44,697 bases of DNA from DASZZV01 sp035544835 (GTDB lineage Bacteria > Acidobacteriota > Thermoanaerobaculia > Gp7-AA8). The position numbers and the translations under genes were made by a program. Where the stretch lies: NCBI GenBank assembly GCA_035544835.1, contig DASZZV010000368.1, forward strand, positions 1-44,697, read 5' to 3'. The stretch's first letter is position 1, and every line of letters starts with the position of its first letter. A model generated the notes under the pieces. It was not told the origin of the DNA. It worked only from the letters and a program-made list of their open reading frames with translations, and did no database searches. Of the stretch, positions 33,501 through 41,054 are shown piece after piece.

Positions 33501-36268
33501 CGCACCAGTGTGCGGGTGGTCTGAGTTGCGTCGCACGAGGCATGGGCGACGATCTGCCAGAAGTATTTCGTGCCGGCAGAAAGCGTGCTTGATTGATAGC
33601 TCGTCGCCGTCGTCGAGGCGATGAGGGGCGGCGGGTTGGCGGCGCCGAGGTAGACGTCGTAGCTCGCTGCGCCGGAGGAAGCCGACCAGCTCAAAGCCGG
33701 AGTCGCAGAGACGCCGGCTTCCCCGTCATTCGGAGCCAGCTGCGAGAAGTTGCCCGGGGCCTGACAGCCCCCCCCTGTAGTAGTAAACGAGCGGATCTCC
33801 GATGGTCCGATCGAGGGAGTGGGACAGAACGGATCGCCCTTGGCGTTGACCTTCCAGAAGTACGTCGTGGCCGGCAGCAGGTTCGCCAGCGTCAGCGATG
33901 TCGTCTCCAGATCCTGCGCGGCGAACCGCCCGGGCGGATTTCGCGAGTCGAGAAAGACGTCGTAACGAAATGCGCCGTCGACTTTTTGCCACGACAGAGT
34001 TGGAGCAACACTCTGTGCCGTCGCGCCGTTGTCTGGAACGATCAAGGAAGGCGCTCCGACGGAGACGCATGCGAAGACGCTCCGAATCCGGTTGTTGTTC
34101 GTATCGGAGATGAAAAGATTCCCCTTCGAGTCGAGGGCGATTCCGGAAGGCTGACTCAGATAGGCTGCCGTTGCCGGACCGCCGTCACCGCTGAATCCGC
34201 TCAGCCCGGGGACGAGTCCTGCGACGGTCGTGATCGTTCCGCGATCGAGATCGATTTTTCGCACCCGCCCAGCGTAGAAGCCGTTCGCCTCAGTGGCGTA
34301 AAGAAGATGCTTCGTCGAGTCGAGCGCAACACTCGTCGGTGAATCGAGCCGCGAGTCGGTCGCAGGAGAGCCTTCGCTGAACGCGATACCGCCGCCGGCG
34401 ATCGTGGTGATCGTGCCGTCAGGTCCGACGCCGCGAATGCGGTTGTTGAATAAATCGGCGATGTAGAAGGCCCCGGTGAGGTCGTCATACGCGACATCCG
34501 TCGGCGTACCGAGAAGAGCTTGCGTCGCCGGCCCTCCGTCACCGGCGAAACCGCCGTGGTTACCGGTGGAGTCATTGATTGGACCGCTGCCGGCGACCGT
34601 GTTGATCGTCTTCGTTGCCGCGTCGACGCGCCGGATGCGATTGTTTCCTGAATCGGCGATGAAGATATTGCCGGCTTTGTCGATATCGATTCCACGCGGT
34701 TGATTCAGGATCGCGTCGACCGCCGGGCCGCCATCTCCAGCGAATGCCTGCTGCCCAGGCGCGAGGCGACCGGCCACCGTGGTCACTTTCCCCGTGGCGA
34801 AGTTGAGGCAACGGATTCCGCCGAAACCTTCACTGAAGCAAAGATCGCCGTTGGGGTGAATGGCGACTCCATACGGTACGATCGGAATCTGCGTTGCAGT
34901 TCCATCGACCGGACGCCCGGGTAAGCCGGTGCCGGCGATCGTCGAGATCGTTCCCGTGGATCGATCGATTTTTCGGATCCGATACGCATTCCGATCGGCG
35001 ATGAAAAGGTTTCCGGCAGCGTCTGTCACCACGCCGAGCGGTTGAAAGAGTTGCGATGAGATAGCGGGCCCACCGTCACCGATTGAGCCACCGCCAGCCG
35101 CGGTGGTGATGATTCCAGTCGCGAGATCGACCGAACGGGCGCGGTTGTTTCCAGCATCCGCGATGAAGAGCTTTGTCGCGGACAAAGCAATCCCATTCGG
35201 AAAATCCAGCAGCGCCGATCTCGCCGGCCCGCCATCACCGGAGAACCCGACAGGTCCAGCACCCGCCACGCGAAAGATCAAGCCGCTCGTCTTATCGACT
35301 CTGTAGATCCCCGCGCAGCAGTTCGTGATGTAGACATTGCCTGAAGCGTCCGTCGCAATCCCGCTGGGTACGAAGAGATTCACCGACGTCGCCGGCACCC
35401 CATCCTGAAAAACCCCTTGTTGCTGTCCGGTTCCCGCGAACGTCGTGATGATGCCGGTCTTGCCATCGACACGACGAACGCGCGCGTTCTGGCGTTCCAC
35501 GATATAGATGTTGTTTTCCCCATCGACTGCAACGTCGGCGGGCGCATTGAGTTGCGCGGCGGTCGCGGGACCACCGTCACCACTGAATCCCGCAGTCACG
35601 GTGCCCGCGACAGTCGTGATGATGCCGCCCGACAACTTTCGGACGCGCGATCCGAAGTCGGCCATGTACAGGTTTCCCGCGGCGTCGAGCGCGATCCCGG
35701 TGATCCCTCCGAGGCGGGCGTCGAGTGCGGCGACTCCGTCAGCGTCGCTGGAGCCACCTCCGGCGACGACAGTGACGATTCCGGTTTTCCCATCGACCCG
35801 GCGGATTCGATTGGTATCCGAGAAAAAGATGTTGCCACTGCCATCGACCACGAGCGAGAAAGAGTTGGCGATCTCCGCCTCGGTTGCCGGTCCGCCATCA
35901 CGAGGTCCATTCGATCCGCCCCCGGCGATCGTGGTGATGACGCCTGTGGTCGAATCAACTCGCCTGATCCGGTGATTCTTACTGTCATTGATATAGAGGT
36001 TGCCCGCGGCATCGACCGCCACATCGTTCGGTTCTTTCAGGGTCGCCGCCGTAGCAGGACGCCCATCGCCGATCACGCCGCCGCCGGCATACGTCAGGAT
36101 CGATTGTGATGGGCTCGGTCGAGCGACGAGGATCAAGGCGAGCGGAAGCAGCAGGGTCGCAGCTCGGCTACAGCCGCGTGTGCGGCGCGTTGCGTCCGCG
36201 AAAGCGAGGTGCGCCATTGCCGCGATGAAGGCGGACCGGAAACATGATCCTTGATTAAGGACTCGCAT
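30539..36268 (-). CDS. Giant secreted NHL-repeat / fibronectin-like protein
   Basis: 1909 residues. A signal-type hydrophobic segment lies near residues 38-55 (AATLLLPLALILVARPSPSQ), so the true start may be internal. Residues about 58-720 are some eleven to twelve NHL repeats, each about 57 residues, ending TTIAGGG or similar (TGVITTIAGGG, TGIITTFAGTG, TGTISTIAGTG): two six-bladed propellers' worth. Then four Fn3-like modules, each with a SWxxxxGAxxYDVYLGxxNPP pattern, followed by about 850 residues of beta-sandwich modules without a known motif. NHL propellers bind ligands; a cell-surface or extracellular role is likely. Its C-terminus runs into repeat family C flank. Confidence 0.85.
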   Translation of the reverse strand: MRVLNQGSCFRSAFIAAMAHLAFADATRRTRGCSRAATLLLPLALILVARPSPSQSILTYAGGGVIGDGRPATAATLKEPNDVAVDAAGNLYINDSKNHRIRRVDSTTGVITTIAGGGSNGPRDGGPATEAEIANSFSLVVDGSGNIFFSDTNRIRRVDGKTGIVTVVAGGGSSDADGVAALDARLGGITGIALDAAGNLYMADFGSRVRKLSGGIITTVAGTVTAGFSGDGGPATAAQLNAPADVAVDGENNIYIVERQNARVRRVDGKTGIITTFAGTGQQQGVFQDGVPATSVNLFVPSGIATDASGNVYITNCCAGIYRVDKTSGLIFRVAGAGPVGFSGDGGPARSALLDFPNGIALSATKLFIADAGNNRARSVDLATGIITTAAGGGSIGDGGPAISSQLFQPLGVVTDAAGNLFIADRNAYRIRKIDRSTGTISTIAGTGLPGRPVDGTATQIPIVPYGVAIHPNGDLCFSEGFGGIRCLNFATGKVTTVAGRLAPGQQAFAGDGGPAVDAILNQPRGIDIDKAGNIFIADSGNNRIRRVDAATKTINTVAGSGPINDSTGNHGGFAGDGGPATQALLGTPTDVAYDDLTGAFYIADLFNNRIRGVGPDGTITTIAGGGIAFSEGSPATDSRLDSPTSVALDSTKHLLYATEANGFYAGRVRKIDLDRGTITTVAGLVPGLSGFSGDGGPATAAYLSQPSGIALDSKGNLFISDTNNNRIRSVFACVSVGAPSLIVPDNGATAQSVAPTLSWQKVDGAFRYDVFLDSRNPPGRFAAQDLETTSLTLANLLPATTYFWKVNAKGDPFCPTPSIGPSEIRSFTTTGGGCQAPGNFSQLAPNDGEAGVSATPALSWSASSGAASYDVYLGAANPPPLIASTTATSYQSSTLSAGTKYFWQIVAHASCDATQTTRTLVRSFTVGGGCAAAGPFSQIAPSPGATNVPTATTLQWGASANASGYDLYLGTTNPPPIYLPDLPSTSLDISGLFAGKTYFWRVVAKVACDASKNVSTGIAPFTTGGDCAVPGPTAIIFTPPGNIGVGQTYAIAWSLARGLDANGGYLVERSLSPSFSPLVDSQLVMTSSASFIATTPGAYYHRVKAVAGCDPSKTGPYSDPKIVTVVSGTPNIIFTVQPRTVITNLGEKLEDKKSTFTLENISTSTVQLILGKAEISSAPFFTVIDPFGGDAVFVTLEPRKPKVFELKFSGPANDQPGSYQGIVFASAPGAPIIPYAFVNLKVGSGGSATPRFTAGGATSEYAFFPGLSGDDSSRAPITVTIQNPGSTPMELGAEIGPEVWLVPEAGWNTTAIPPGSSRDVRLFTKRNRAPNGSALPRYTYFTVRTRSGESARLLVQDNDAPPLSSGRGAGLDPAVRSFIVPDVVSAASSATGATLVTRLRLSNVGSDVVQLTLFFTPKDADGFDAGAVKTAVIVAPPNDVVTLTDPLVQLFGLTRPAAGQIEVRAAPEKLGLVTVSSGIVSIADPERTLVALPTLWRGEGARSGAPHRLPGMTSTPVETSGVVLVETSGVDAAKVRLDLYDKEGTIKGTTRVDVPRYGHKQIDDIAATTGAGTIDGGKIRLTVESGGGSVTAIGKIRGRTTESAASFVSQADGETGSGAKAYARVQAAVSWNDASGMLASVIPFVPSGPAATNLTISYSTLLGLGASPAISASFVMTFTDSAGKNVTKSVSVPAGKTVEYKDVVKDLFAIAEATQGTLLVQASPGGQVYSRVFSMVGLVTTVNGALPVVPTTSQGLTSLLSGGQRPLYLDGLEQSTDPTRGATWSLYLNEVRGQSGQVTVRLFEAGNRSTPIAETTIALSPLGQVRLEPLFNAMGLANDERLKDRTNMLLMVTPQSGSALVAATGVATDNRTGERKTYSLAPASGLPASGELAAAVTPPPRRHGARHP

Positions 36269-36317
36269 GTACGTTGTGAGGGAGGGGACCGTTCCGTCAC
36301 TCTACTCTAGTTATTCG

Positions 36318-36453
36318 GAATACTTAAAAGTGCCAGGCTTCTTCCTAGACGAAGGGCCGTCTGGGATTTCGAATTTCGAATTTGAAAGAATCGGATTGAA
36401 GAATACTTAAAAGGGCCAGGCCTTTTCTTCTCGCAAGAAAGCCTCGTTGGCCC
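36318..36453. repeat. Direct repeat with REP-like hairpin and TTTCGAA heptamers
   Basis: GAATACTTAAAAGTGCCAGG (36318 on) recurs at 36401 as GAATACTTAAAAGGGCCAGG. The second copy starts a hairpin (36413-36453): GGGCCA/TGGCCC outside and TTTCTT-ctcgc-AAGAAA inside. A heptamer array (TTTCGAA x2, TTTGAAA, 36367-36387) lies between the copies. The gap 36269-36701 between the NHL gene and the small gene holds these and no credible coding region. Confidence 0.7.
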
Positions 36454-36701
36454 AGATCAGGATTGTTTCTGGCTGGGTTGTGCCGGAAGACTCCCGCGAC
36501 AGCGCTCGAGCACTCAGACGTCGGTTGTGGTACTTCGATCTCTCCGCTCAGCGCTCCAGTCGGCGGAAGACCGCTGGCCCGGCATGAGCTGACGGGCATC
36601 TTGACGGCTGAATGATGACTCGCGCCGCTCCAGCCGATTCCGCGTTCGAGCCCACGCCGGAGGATTCCGTCCCGTCGTCGATCTACGCCGCCTAACGGTA
36701 T

Positions 36702-36866
36702 TCAAGACCTCGAGCTCAGTAGCTCCTCGAGCGATCGAAGGAGATCCCGAGACCTGTTGTATCCCCGCTCGTCGATCAAGGTCAGAACGCGGCGCGTCTC
36801 TCCCAGGTCGGCGCCGAACAGCTCGAGAGCAAACCGCAAATTCTCGGTATTGGGAAGCTCGTGCAC
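36702..36866 (-). CDS. Possible 54-residue protein downstream of VapC
   Basis: A short frame starts with GTG at 36866 and encodes a helical, charge-patterned product (HELPNTENLRFALELFGADL, then GETRRVLTLIDERGYNRSRD and LLRSLEELLSSRS). Codon use matches nearby genes. The same frame stays open into the end of vapC, so it could be the remnant of a longer gene. No family is recognised. It may be a third member of the toxin-antitoxin unit. Confidence 0.4.
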   Translation of the reverse strand: MHELPNTENLRFALELFGADLGETRRVLTLIDERGYNRSRDLLRSLEELLSSRS

Positions 36867-36903
36867 CTCTCTATGATAAGGCGGGAGTCGAAAGAGCGCG
36901 CGC

Positions 36904-37332
36904 TCACCGGAACGGGTTGTTCACGCTCAGTGGAAACCGGGAGAAGTCGCGGTCGCCGGTCAACAGCTCGCCCACGCCGTGCTCGATGCACAGGGCCGCG
37001 ATATGAGCGTCGTGAAGCAGGTTGCCGGTGACACCTGACTCCCTCACGAGGGATTTCATCACCTCCCCATGCCTCTCGGTTTCCGAAAGGAGGACGAGGC
37101 TCGGCGAGAGGAGAATCTGACCGAGATCGTGTAATGCGACGGCGAGCGGCACTGGAGGAGAAAACACGCGAGGGTGGGTGACGACCCTGAGAAACTCATA
37201 GACGCAAGGCCAGGGAATCGCCCATGGAATCACCCCCTCGGCCAATTCCGTCACGAGGCGCCGCGCCACCCGGTGATGGGTCGAAGAGATGATCTCTGAA
37301 TAGACGAGGACGTTGGTGTCGATCGCCCGCAC
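36904..37332 (-). CDS. VapC-type PIN-domain toxin
   Basis: 142 residues. A PIN domain with conserved acids: DTNVLVYS (D5), CVYEFLRV (E46), LHDAHIAALC and TGDRDFSRF. PIN toxins are Mg-dependent ribonucleases that cut tRNA or rRNA when free of the antitoxin. The start is GTG at 37332, three bases after the antitoxin stop, the usual order antitoxin-toxin. The target cannot be read from sequence. Confidence 0.9.
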   Translation of the reverse strand: MRAIDTNVLVYSEIISSTHHRVARRLVTELAEGVIPWAIPWPCVYEFLRVVTHPRVFSPPVPLAVALHDLGQILLSPSLVLLSETERHGEVMKSLVRESGVTGNLLHDAHIAALCIEHGVGELLTGDRDFSRFPLSVNNPFR

Positions 37333-37335
37333 GTC

Positions 37336-37572
37336 TCAGCGGCCATCCATCAGGTCGAACAGCTTGTCCCGGTCGAAGAGATCGACTCCGGGCTGCTCCT
37401 TCGCCTTCCAGCCGCGGAGCGTCAGTGTCAGGCTTGGCTTCGCCTTCTGCTGCCGGAGAGCCTGGCGGAGAAGCTCATTAGCGACATCCTGGAACGTCCG
37501 GCCTTCGCGTGCTGCCTGCCCCTTGATCTTCTTTAGTAGATCGTCGTCAAAGTCCACCGTCGTTCGCGGCAT
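37336..37572 (-). CDS. Ribbon-helix-helix antitoxin (VapB-like)
   Basis: 78 residues. PRTTVDFDDDLLKKIKGQAA then REGRTFQDVANELLRQALR is a ribbon-helix-helix DNA-binding fold: a beta strand followed by two helices. The C-terminal tail (KEQPGVDLFDRDKLFDLMDG) would wrap the toxin. The ATG at 37572 is used; an upstream TTG is less likely. It neutralises the PIN toxin and probably represses the operon. Confidence 0.88.
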   Translation of the reverse strand: MPRTTVDFDDDLLKKIKGQAAREGRTFQDVANELLRQALRQQKAKPSLTLTLRGWKAKEQPGVDLFDRDKLFDLMDGR

Positions 37573-38045
37573 GCACAAAAGTGTGTCCTGGAGGCATCAA
37601 GATGTCAAATGTGACATCCCAAGCGGGCAGAAGATCGATCCAACCACACAAAGGAGCGAACCAAGGGCGGCCGAGGGCGGCCGCGCCACACGCCGCAATC
37701 GCCTCACAGCGTCATCAATCCCGGCCATCTCCCGCCGCGCAGCAACCCCCCGGTACAGCGGCACCAGCGGCCCGACGGGCATGCCCGTCAGTAGAACGAT
37801 GAGAGATGAAGATCGGTCGTCAGCCCAGGGACGCCGAGTAGATTCAATGAAAAACGCACCTTTACACTGCCGGCCCTGTTCAACTGCTGCTCCAGAACTG
37901 TTCTGACTCTCCGCTGGCGGAGTTCATGCGGCAGGGAAAAGCCGAAGCCGATCGGCGACTGGCGCGGTAATTGGGGGGATATGCCTGCGGCCAGCCGGAC
38001 ATCGGAATGTCCGGCCACTAGGGCCGGCCCCGCCAATGTTCGCGC
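37573..38045. other. Intergenic region with a lone family D arm; no gene
   Basis: At 37666-37691 a 26-base segment is identical to the right arm of the 30115-30230 element; no partner arm is nearby. On the minus strand, short frames (37597-37782 and 37788-38036) end in the repeat or stop early and look like shadows or decayed remnants. No promoter or terminator is clear. The left part contains the antitoxin promoter. Confidence 0.55.
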
Positions 38046-39428
38046 TTACAGCGCTCTGAGAAAAGCGACCAGGTCTTTCTTCTCCGGCTCGGTGAGCTTC
38101 GTTCCCAGAACCAGATTGAAAAACTCCACGGTGTCGTCGAGCGTCAGCAGGCGACCGTCGTGAAGGTAAGGCGGCGACTCCTTGATACCGCGGAGAGGGA
38201 AGGTCTTGATCTTCCCATCCATCACCGCCATGTGCCCTCGGATCGTCCGCGGCTCGAAGAATCGACCGGTCTGGAGATCGTTCATGGTGTTGTCGGTGTA
38301 GTAAGGCGGGAGGTGACAGGTCGAGCACTGCCCCTTGCCGAAGAAGATGGCCTGCCCTCTCATCTCCTGCGCCGTCGCTTTGGCCGGATCGAGTTTGCCG
38401 TCGACCCCGAGCTTCGGTGCCGGCGGGAAATCGAAGAGCTCCTCCATCTCCGACATGAAGTGCACCTGGCTTCCTCGCTCGAGAATGTTCACTCCCTTCT
38501 TCGTGGCCTTTTCGATGTCGCCATCAAAATACGCCGCACGCTGCTCGAACTCGGTGAAGTCTTCCACCGATTTCAGCGCCCGCTGCGAGCCGAAGAGTCG
38601 TTGGATATTGACTCCGCGAAGGCTCGGAGTCTCGATGCGATGGCGGACCTCCTGAGGACGGGCGTCGCCGGCGAGATGCGTCGCTCCATTGGTGTGACCG
38701 TTGGCGTGACAATCGAGACAGGTGACCCCCAGGCTCGGCCGGACCGAGCGGCGGTCTTCTGTGGAGTTGAACTGCTGCTGGGGAAACGGAGTCACCAGCA
38801 GTCGCAGCCCCTCGATCTGCTTGGGATTGAGCAGAGGCGCGAGCACCTCATAGAAGTTTTCACTGGTGATGAGCTTTCCCTGCGACACGTCGCCGAGCTC
38901 GGGACGGGTGGTGAGGAAGAGGGGCGGTGGAAACTCCGGAAGAAAGGCGTCGGGAATGTCGAATTCGAGATCGAAGCGATTCAGATCGCGTCCGGTCTGC
39001 TTTTTGACCTCATCGATGTGAAACTGCGGAAAGAGCATTCCCCCCTCGGGATGATTCGGATGAGGGAGAGGCATGAATCCGAGGGGCCACAGACTGCGGC
39101 GCCTGATCTCGTCGGGCGTCATGCCGGCGAGCTGCTGCCATGTCACTCCGCTGGGAAGTTTGACCCTCACTCCCTCCTGAACCGCCTTGCCGCGAGTCAT
39201 CATCACGCCCGCCGCGGCATGATTCGCGAGGTCGTACCTCTCTTCCAGATGCGCGCGCGCGGCACGCATCAGTCCTGCTTTTTCGGCCGACATCTTCTGG
39301 AAGGTAGCAGCGAACTTCGCTCGAGGATCGTCGGGTTTCTGCTTTTTTTCCGGTTCCTGGGCGAAGAGAAAGACGGTTGCGAACGATACTGTGAGAACTA
39401 GAGCGAGCGGCCAGCGACCAGGGCGCAT
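38046..39428 (-). CDS. Di-heme cytochrome c peroxidase / MauG-family protein
   Basis: 460 residues with a signal peptide (ALVLTVSFATVFLFA, cleavage before QEPEKK). Two haem c motifs are present: CLDCH (C237, C240, H241) and CSTCH (C368, C371, H372). The tail with LHDGRLLTLDDTVEFFNLVL is typical of the CcP/MauG family. The protein works in the periplasm, either as a hydrogen peroxide reductase or in oxidation of a protein substrate. The spacing between motifs and the long N-terminal region (about 230 residues before the first haem) are unusual for CcP and nearer to larger Acidobacteriota members. No electron-transfer partner is adjacent. Confidence 0.85.
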   Translation of the reverse strand: MRPGRWPLALVLTVSFATVFLFAQEPEKKQKPDDPRAKFAATFQKMSAEKAGLMRAARAHLEERYDLANHAAAGVMMTRGKAVQEGVRVKLPSGVTWQQLAGMTPDEIRRRSLWPLGFMPLPHPNHPEGGMLFPQFHIDEVKKQTGRDLNRFDLEFDIPDAFLPEFPPPLFLTTRPELGDVSQGKLITSENFYEVLAPLLNPKQIEGLRLLVTPFPQQQFNSTEDRRSVRPSLGVTCLDCHANGHTNGATHLAGDARPQEVRHRIETPSLRGVNIQRLFGSQRALKSVEDFTEFEQRAAYFDGDIEKATKKGVNILERGSQVHFMSEMEELFDFPPAPKLGVDGKLDPAKATAQEMRGQAIFFGKGQCSTCHLPPYYTDNTMNDLQTGRFFEPRTIRGHMAVMDGKIKTFPLRGIKESPPYLHDGRLLTLDDTVEFFNLVLGTKLTEPEKKDLVAFLRAL

Positions 39429-40215
39429 GATTTCTCCCTATCTACGAAGTGTTCATCGCTCAGTATGGTCCCCCGCGCAACATTCGTCTACACCGTCAGT
39501 GCGCGGCAGCCGATCGCCGGCTCTCGGCTCGGTGACCCGTGGCGATCGGAATGCCAGCGCGCACCAGTGCCATCAGATTCTGGCGAGTTACCGTTCGGAA
39601 CTTTTCGGTGCGCTGTAGCCGTGCGCCGATGGTCTCCGGTTTCACGAGGCCCGGATCGAGCGTGGCAGTCTCGGCTACGTTGGCAAGCGTGGCTCGATCG
39701 ACGCAATGATTGGGATCGTCTGTCGACCTCGGAAGTGTAACGTCAGCGAGCGAAGTTAAAAACTTCGCTCACAAAGTAGCCTCAGATTGCATGTGGACGC
39801 GGATTGCATCTGCGGTTCGCTAGCCCGCATTTCTCACCAGGTTCGTCGCGAGGAAGCGGGTAAGACGGGTGGGCGGGAGAAAGTACGGCAGAAAGGCTTT
39901 CATGCGACCCGGCGCTGATACCCAAAAAGAAATTACTGCAAGCTGCAGATCTGATACTCGAAGCCCGCTTCTCTGTTGGCCCGGGTCAATTCGCTAGCCG
40001 TTGACCCATCATGTGGGTCAGCCGAGTTACCAATAACTCCTCGTCAGGTATGGGGAGAGTTCGCAACTCACTGAAAACTAAGCGTCGTCGCGATCGACGC
40101 TTGCAGGCATGCTCCTTGAGTGGAGTCTAGCAAACCCTCTCCAACCCATCGGCGCCCGCTTCGGACCTGGTTCTCCGACTTCTGGTCTTGCAGCCCGCAC
40201 GAAAAGGAGCAGTTG
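39429..40215. other. 787-bp region without a recognisable gene
   Basis: No frame here shows a convincing product. It contains a 10-bp perfect hairpin GAGCGAAGTT-AAA-AACTTCGCTC (39748-39770) without a T-tract. It also has a set of mutually exclusive stems: GGGTCAA (39983-39989) can pair with TTGACCC (40001-40007), which overlaps TGACCCA (40002-40008) that pairs with TGGGTCA (40014-40020). A strong ribosome-binding site AAAAGGAG lies just before the next gene. Confidence 0.5.
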
Positions 40216-41049
40216 ATGTTCATGCGTCAAAGCTTCCGGCTGTTGCTTGTCTTTCTCCTGCTTACCGTCGCTTCGTCGGCTTTCGCAAAAACCGGCGTCG
40301 TCTTCATCCATGGAAAAGGGGGAGCGTCGCTCGCCGATACGACGGTCGCCCGCGCCTACTGGACCGATCCGATGATCGCGGCGGTGACGAAGAACTATGC
40401 GATCCCTTATCTCTTGTGCCACTACGACGGAACGCAGTACATGTGGGTCGCGGCCGGTGTCGTGGCCGGGCAGATCACGACCTGGATGACGGCCAACGCA
40501 ATCGACGACATCGTCGTCGAGACGCATTCGTTTGGCGGCGTGGTCATCCGTTGGATGCTGTCGAATCCGACGTATGACTCTCGCTATCAGCCGATCATCA
40601 ATCGCATTCGCTGGGTGAACTCCATCGCCCCGCCGAACAAAGGTTCCGAGGCGGCGAATCTGGCGGGAACGCTTTCGGGCTCATGGCTCACCGGATGGAT
40701 GATCGATCTAGTCGGGCAGAGCAACGACTCGACGCGCAACTGCACGACCACCTCGATGGCCTATTACAACCAGTACTACCTCAAGGGAACCACGGGGCGG
40801 CCGGCGCTGCCGAAGGCGGTCTACAACATCGCCGGCACCGGCTTGTGGAATGACTTCATTCATAGCGAGGATACGGGGCTGGCGACGCTGAGCGGGGTCG
40901 CCGGAATGCCCGGTGAGGACGACGGAATGGTGTCCCAGTATAGCGCGCAAGCGGTCGGGATCGTCTGGTTCACAACGCTCGCCAACCACCATCACAACCG
41001 GCGGAACGACTTCCGGAAAATCGGCGACGCCCTGGCCACGGATTTCTGA
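40216..41049 (+). CDS. Secreted alpha/beta hydrolase (lipase/esterase-like)
   Basis: 277 residues with a signal peptide (SFRLLLVFLLLTVASSAFA). GVVFIHGKGGA (27-37) is the oxyanion-hole strand. ETHSFGGV (102-109) carries the nucleophile S105 in a HSFGG variant of GxSxG. D235/D236 and the HHH run at 258-260 supply possible acid and histidine members. The fold is alpha/beta hydrolase; the substrate (lipid, ester or polymer) is not determinable. An AAAAGGAG ribosome-binding site precedes the ATG. The next gene starts five bases downstream. Confidence 0.82.
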   Translation: MFMRQSFRLLLVFLLLTVASSAFAKTGVVFIHGKGGASLADTTVARAYWTDPMIAAVTKNYAIPYLLCHYDGTQYMWVAAGVVAGQITTWMTANAIDDIVVETHSFGGVVIRWMLSNPTYDSRYQPIINRIRWVNSIAPPNKGSEAANLAGTLSGSWLTGWMIDLVGQSNDSTRNCTTTSMAYYNQYYLKGTTGRPALPKAVYNIAGTGLWNDFIHSEDTGLATLSGVAGMPGEDDGMVSQYSAQAVGIVWFTTLANHHHNRRNDFRKIGDALATDF

Positions 41050-41054
41050 GGAGA

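Noticed and set aside
36345..36599. 84-codon minus-strand frame next to the giant gene
   Set aside because: It reads through heptamers and the REP-like hairpin and has no protein-like pattern.
37788..38036. 82-codon minus-strand frame upstream of VapB
   Set aside because: No motif, no ribosome-binding site, and no conserved partner; kept only as an intergenic remark.
39748..39770. Perfect 10-bp hairpin as a transcription terminator
   Set aside because: No run of T follows on either strand and it is about 320 bases from the cytochrome gene's 5' end, so a terminator role is not supported.
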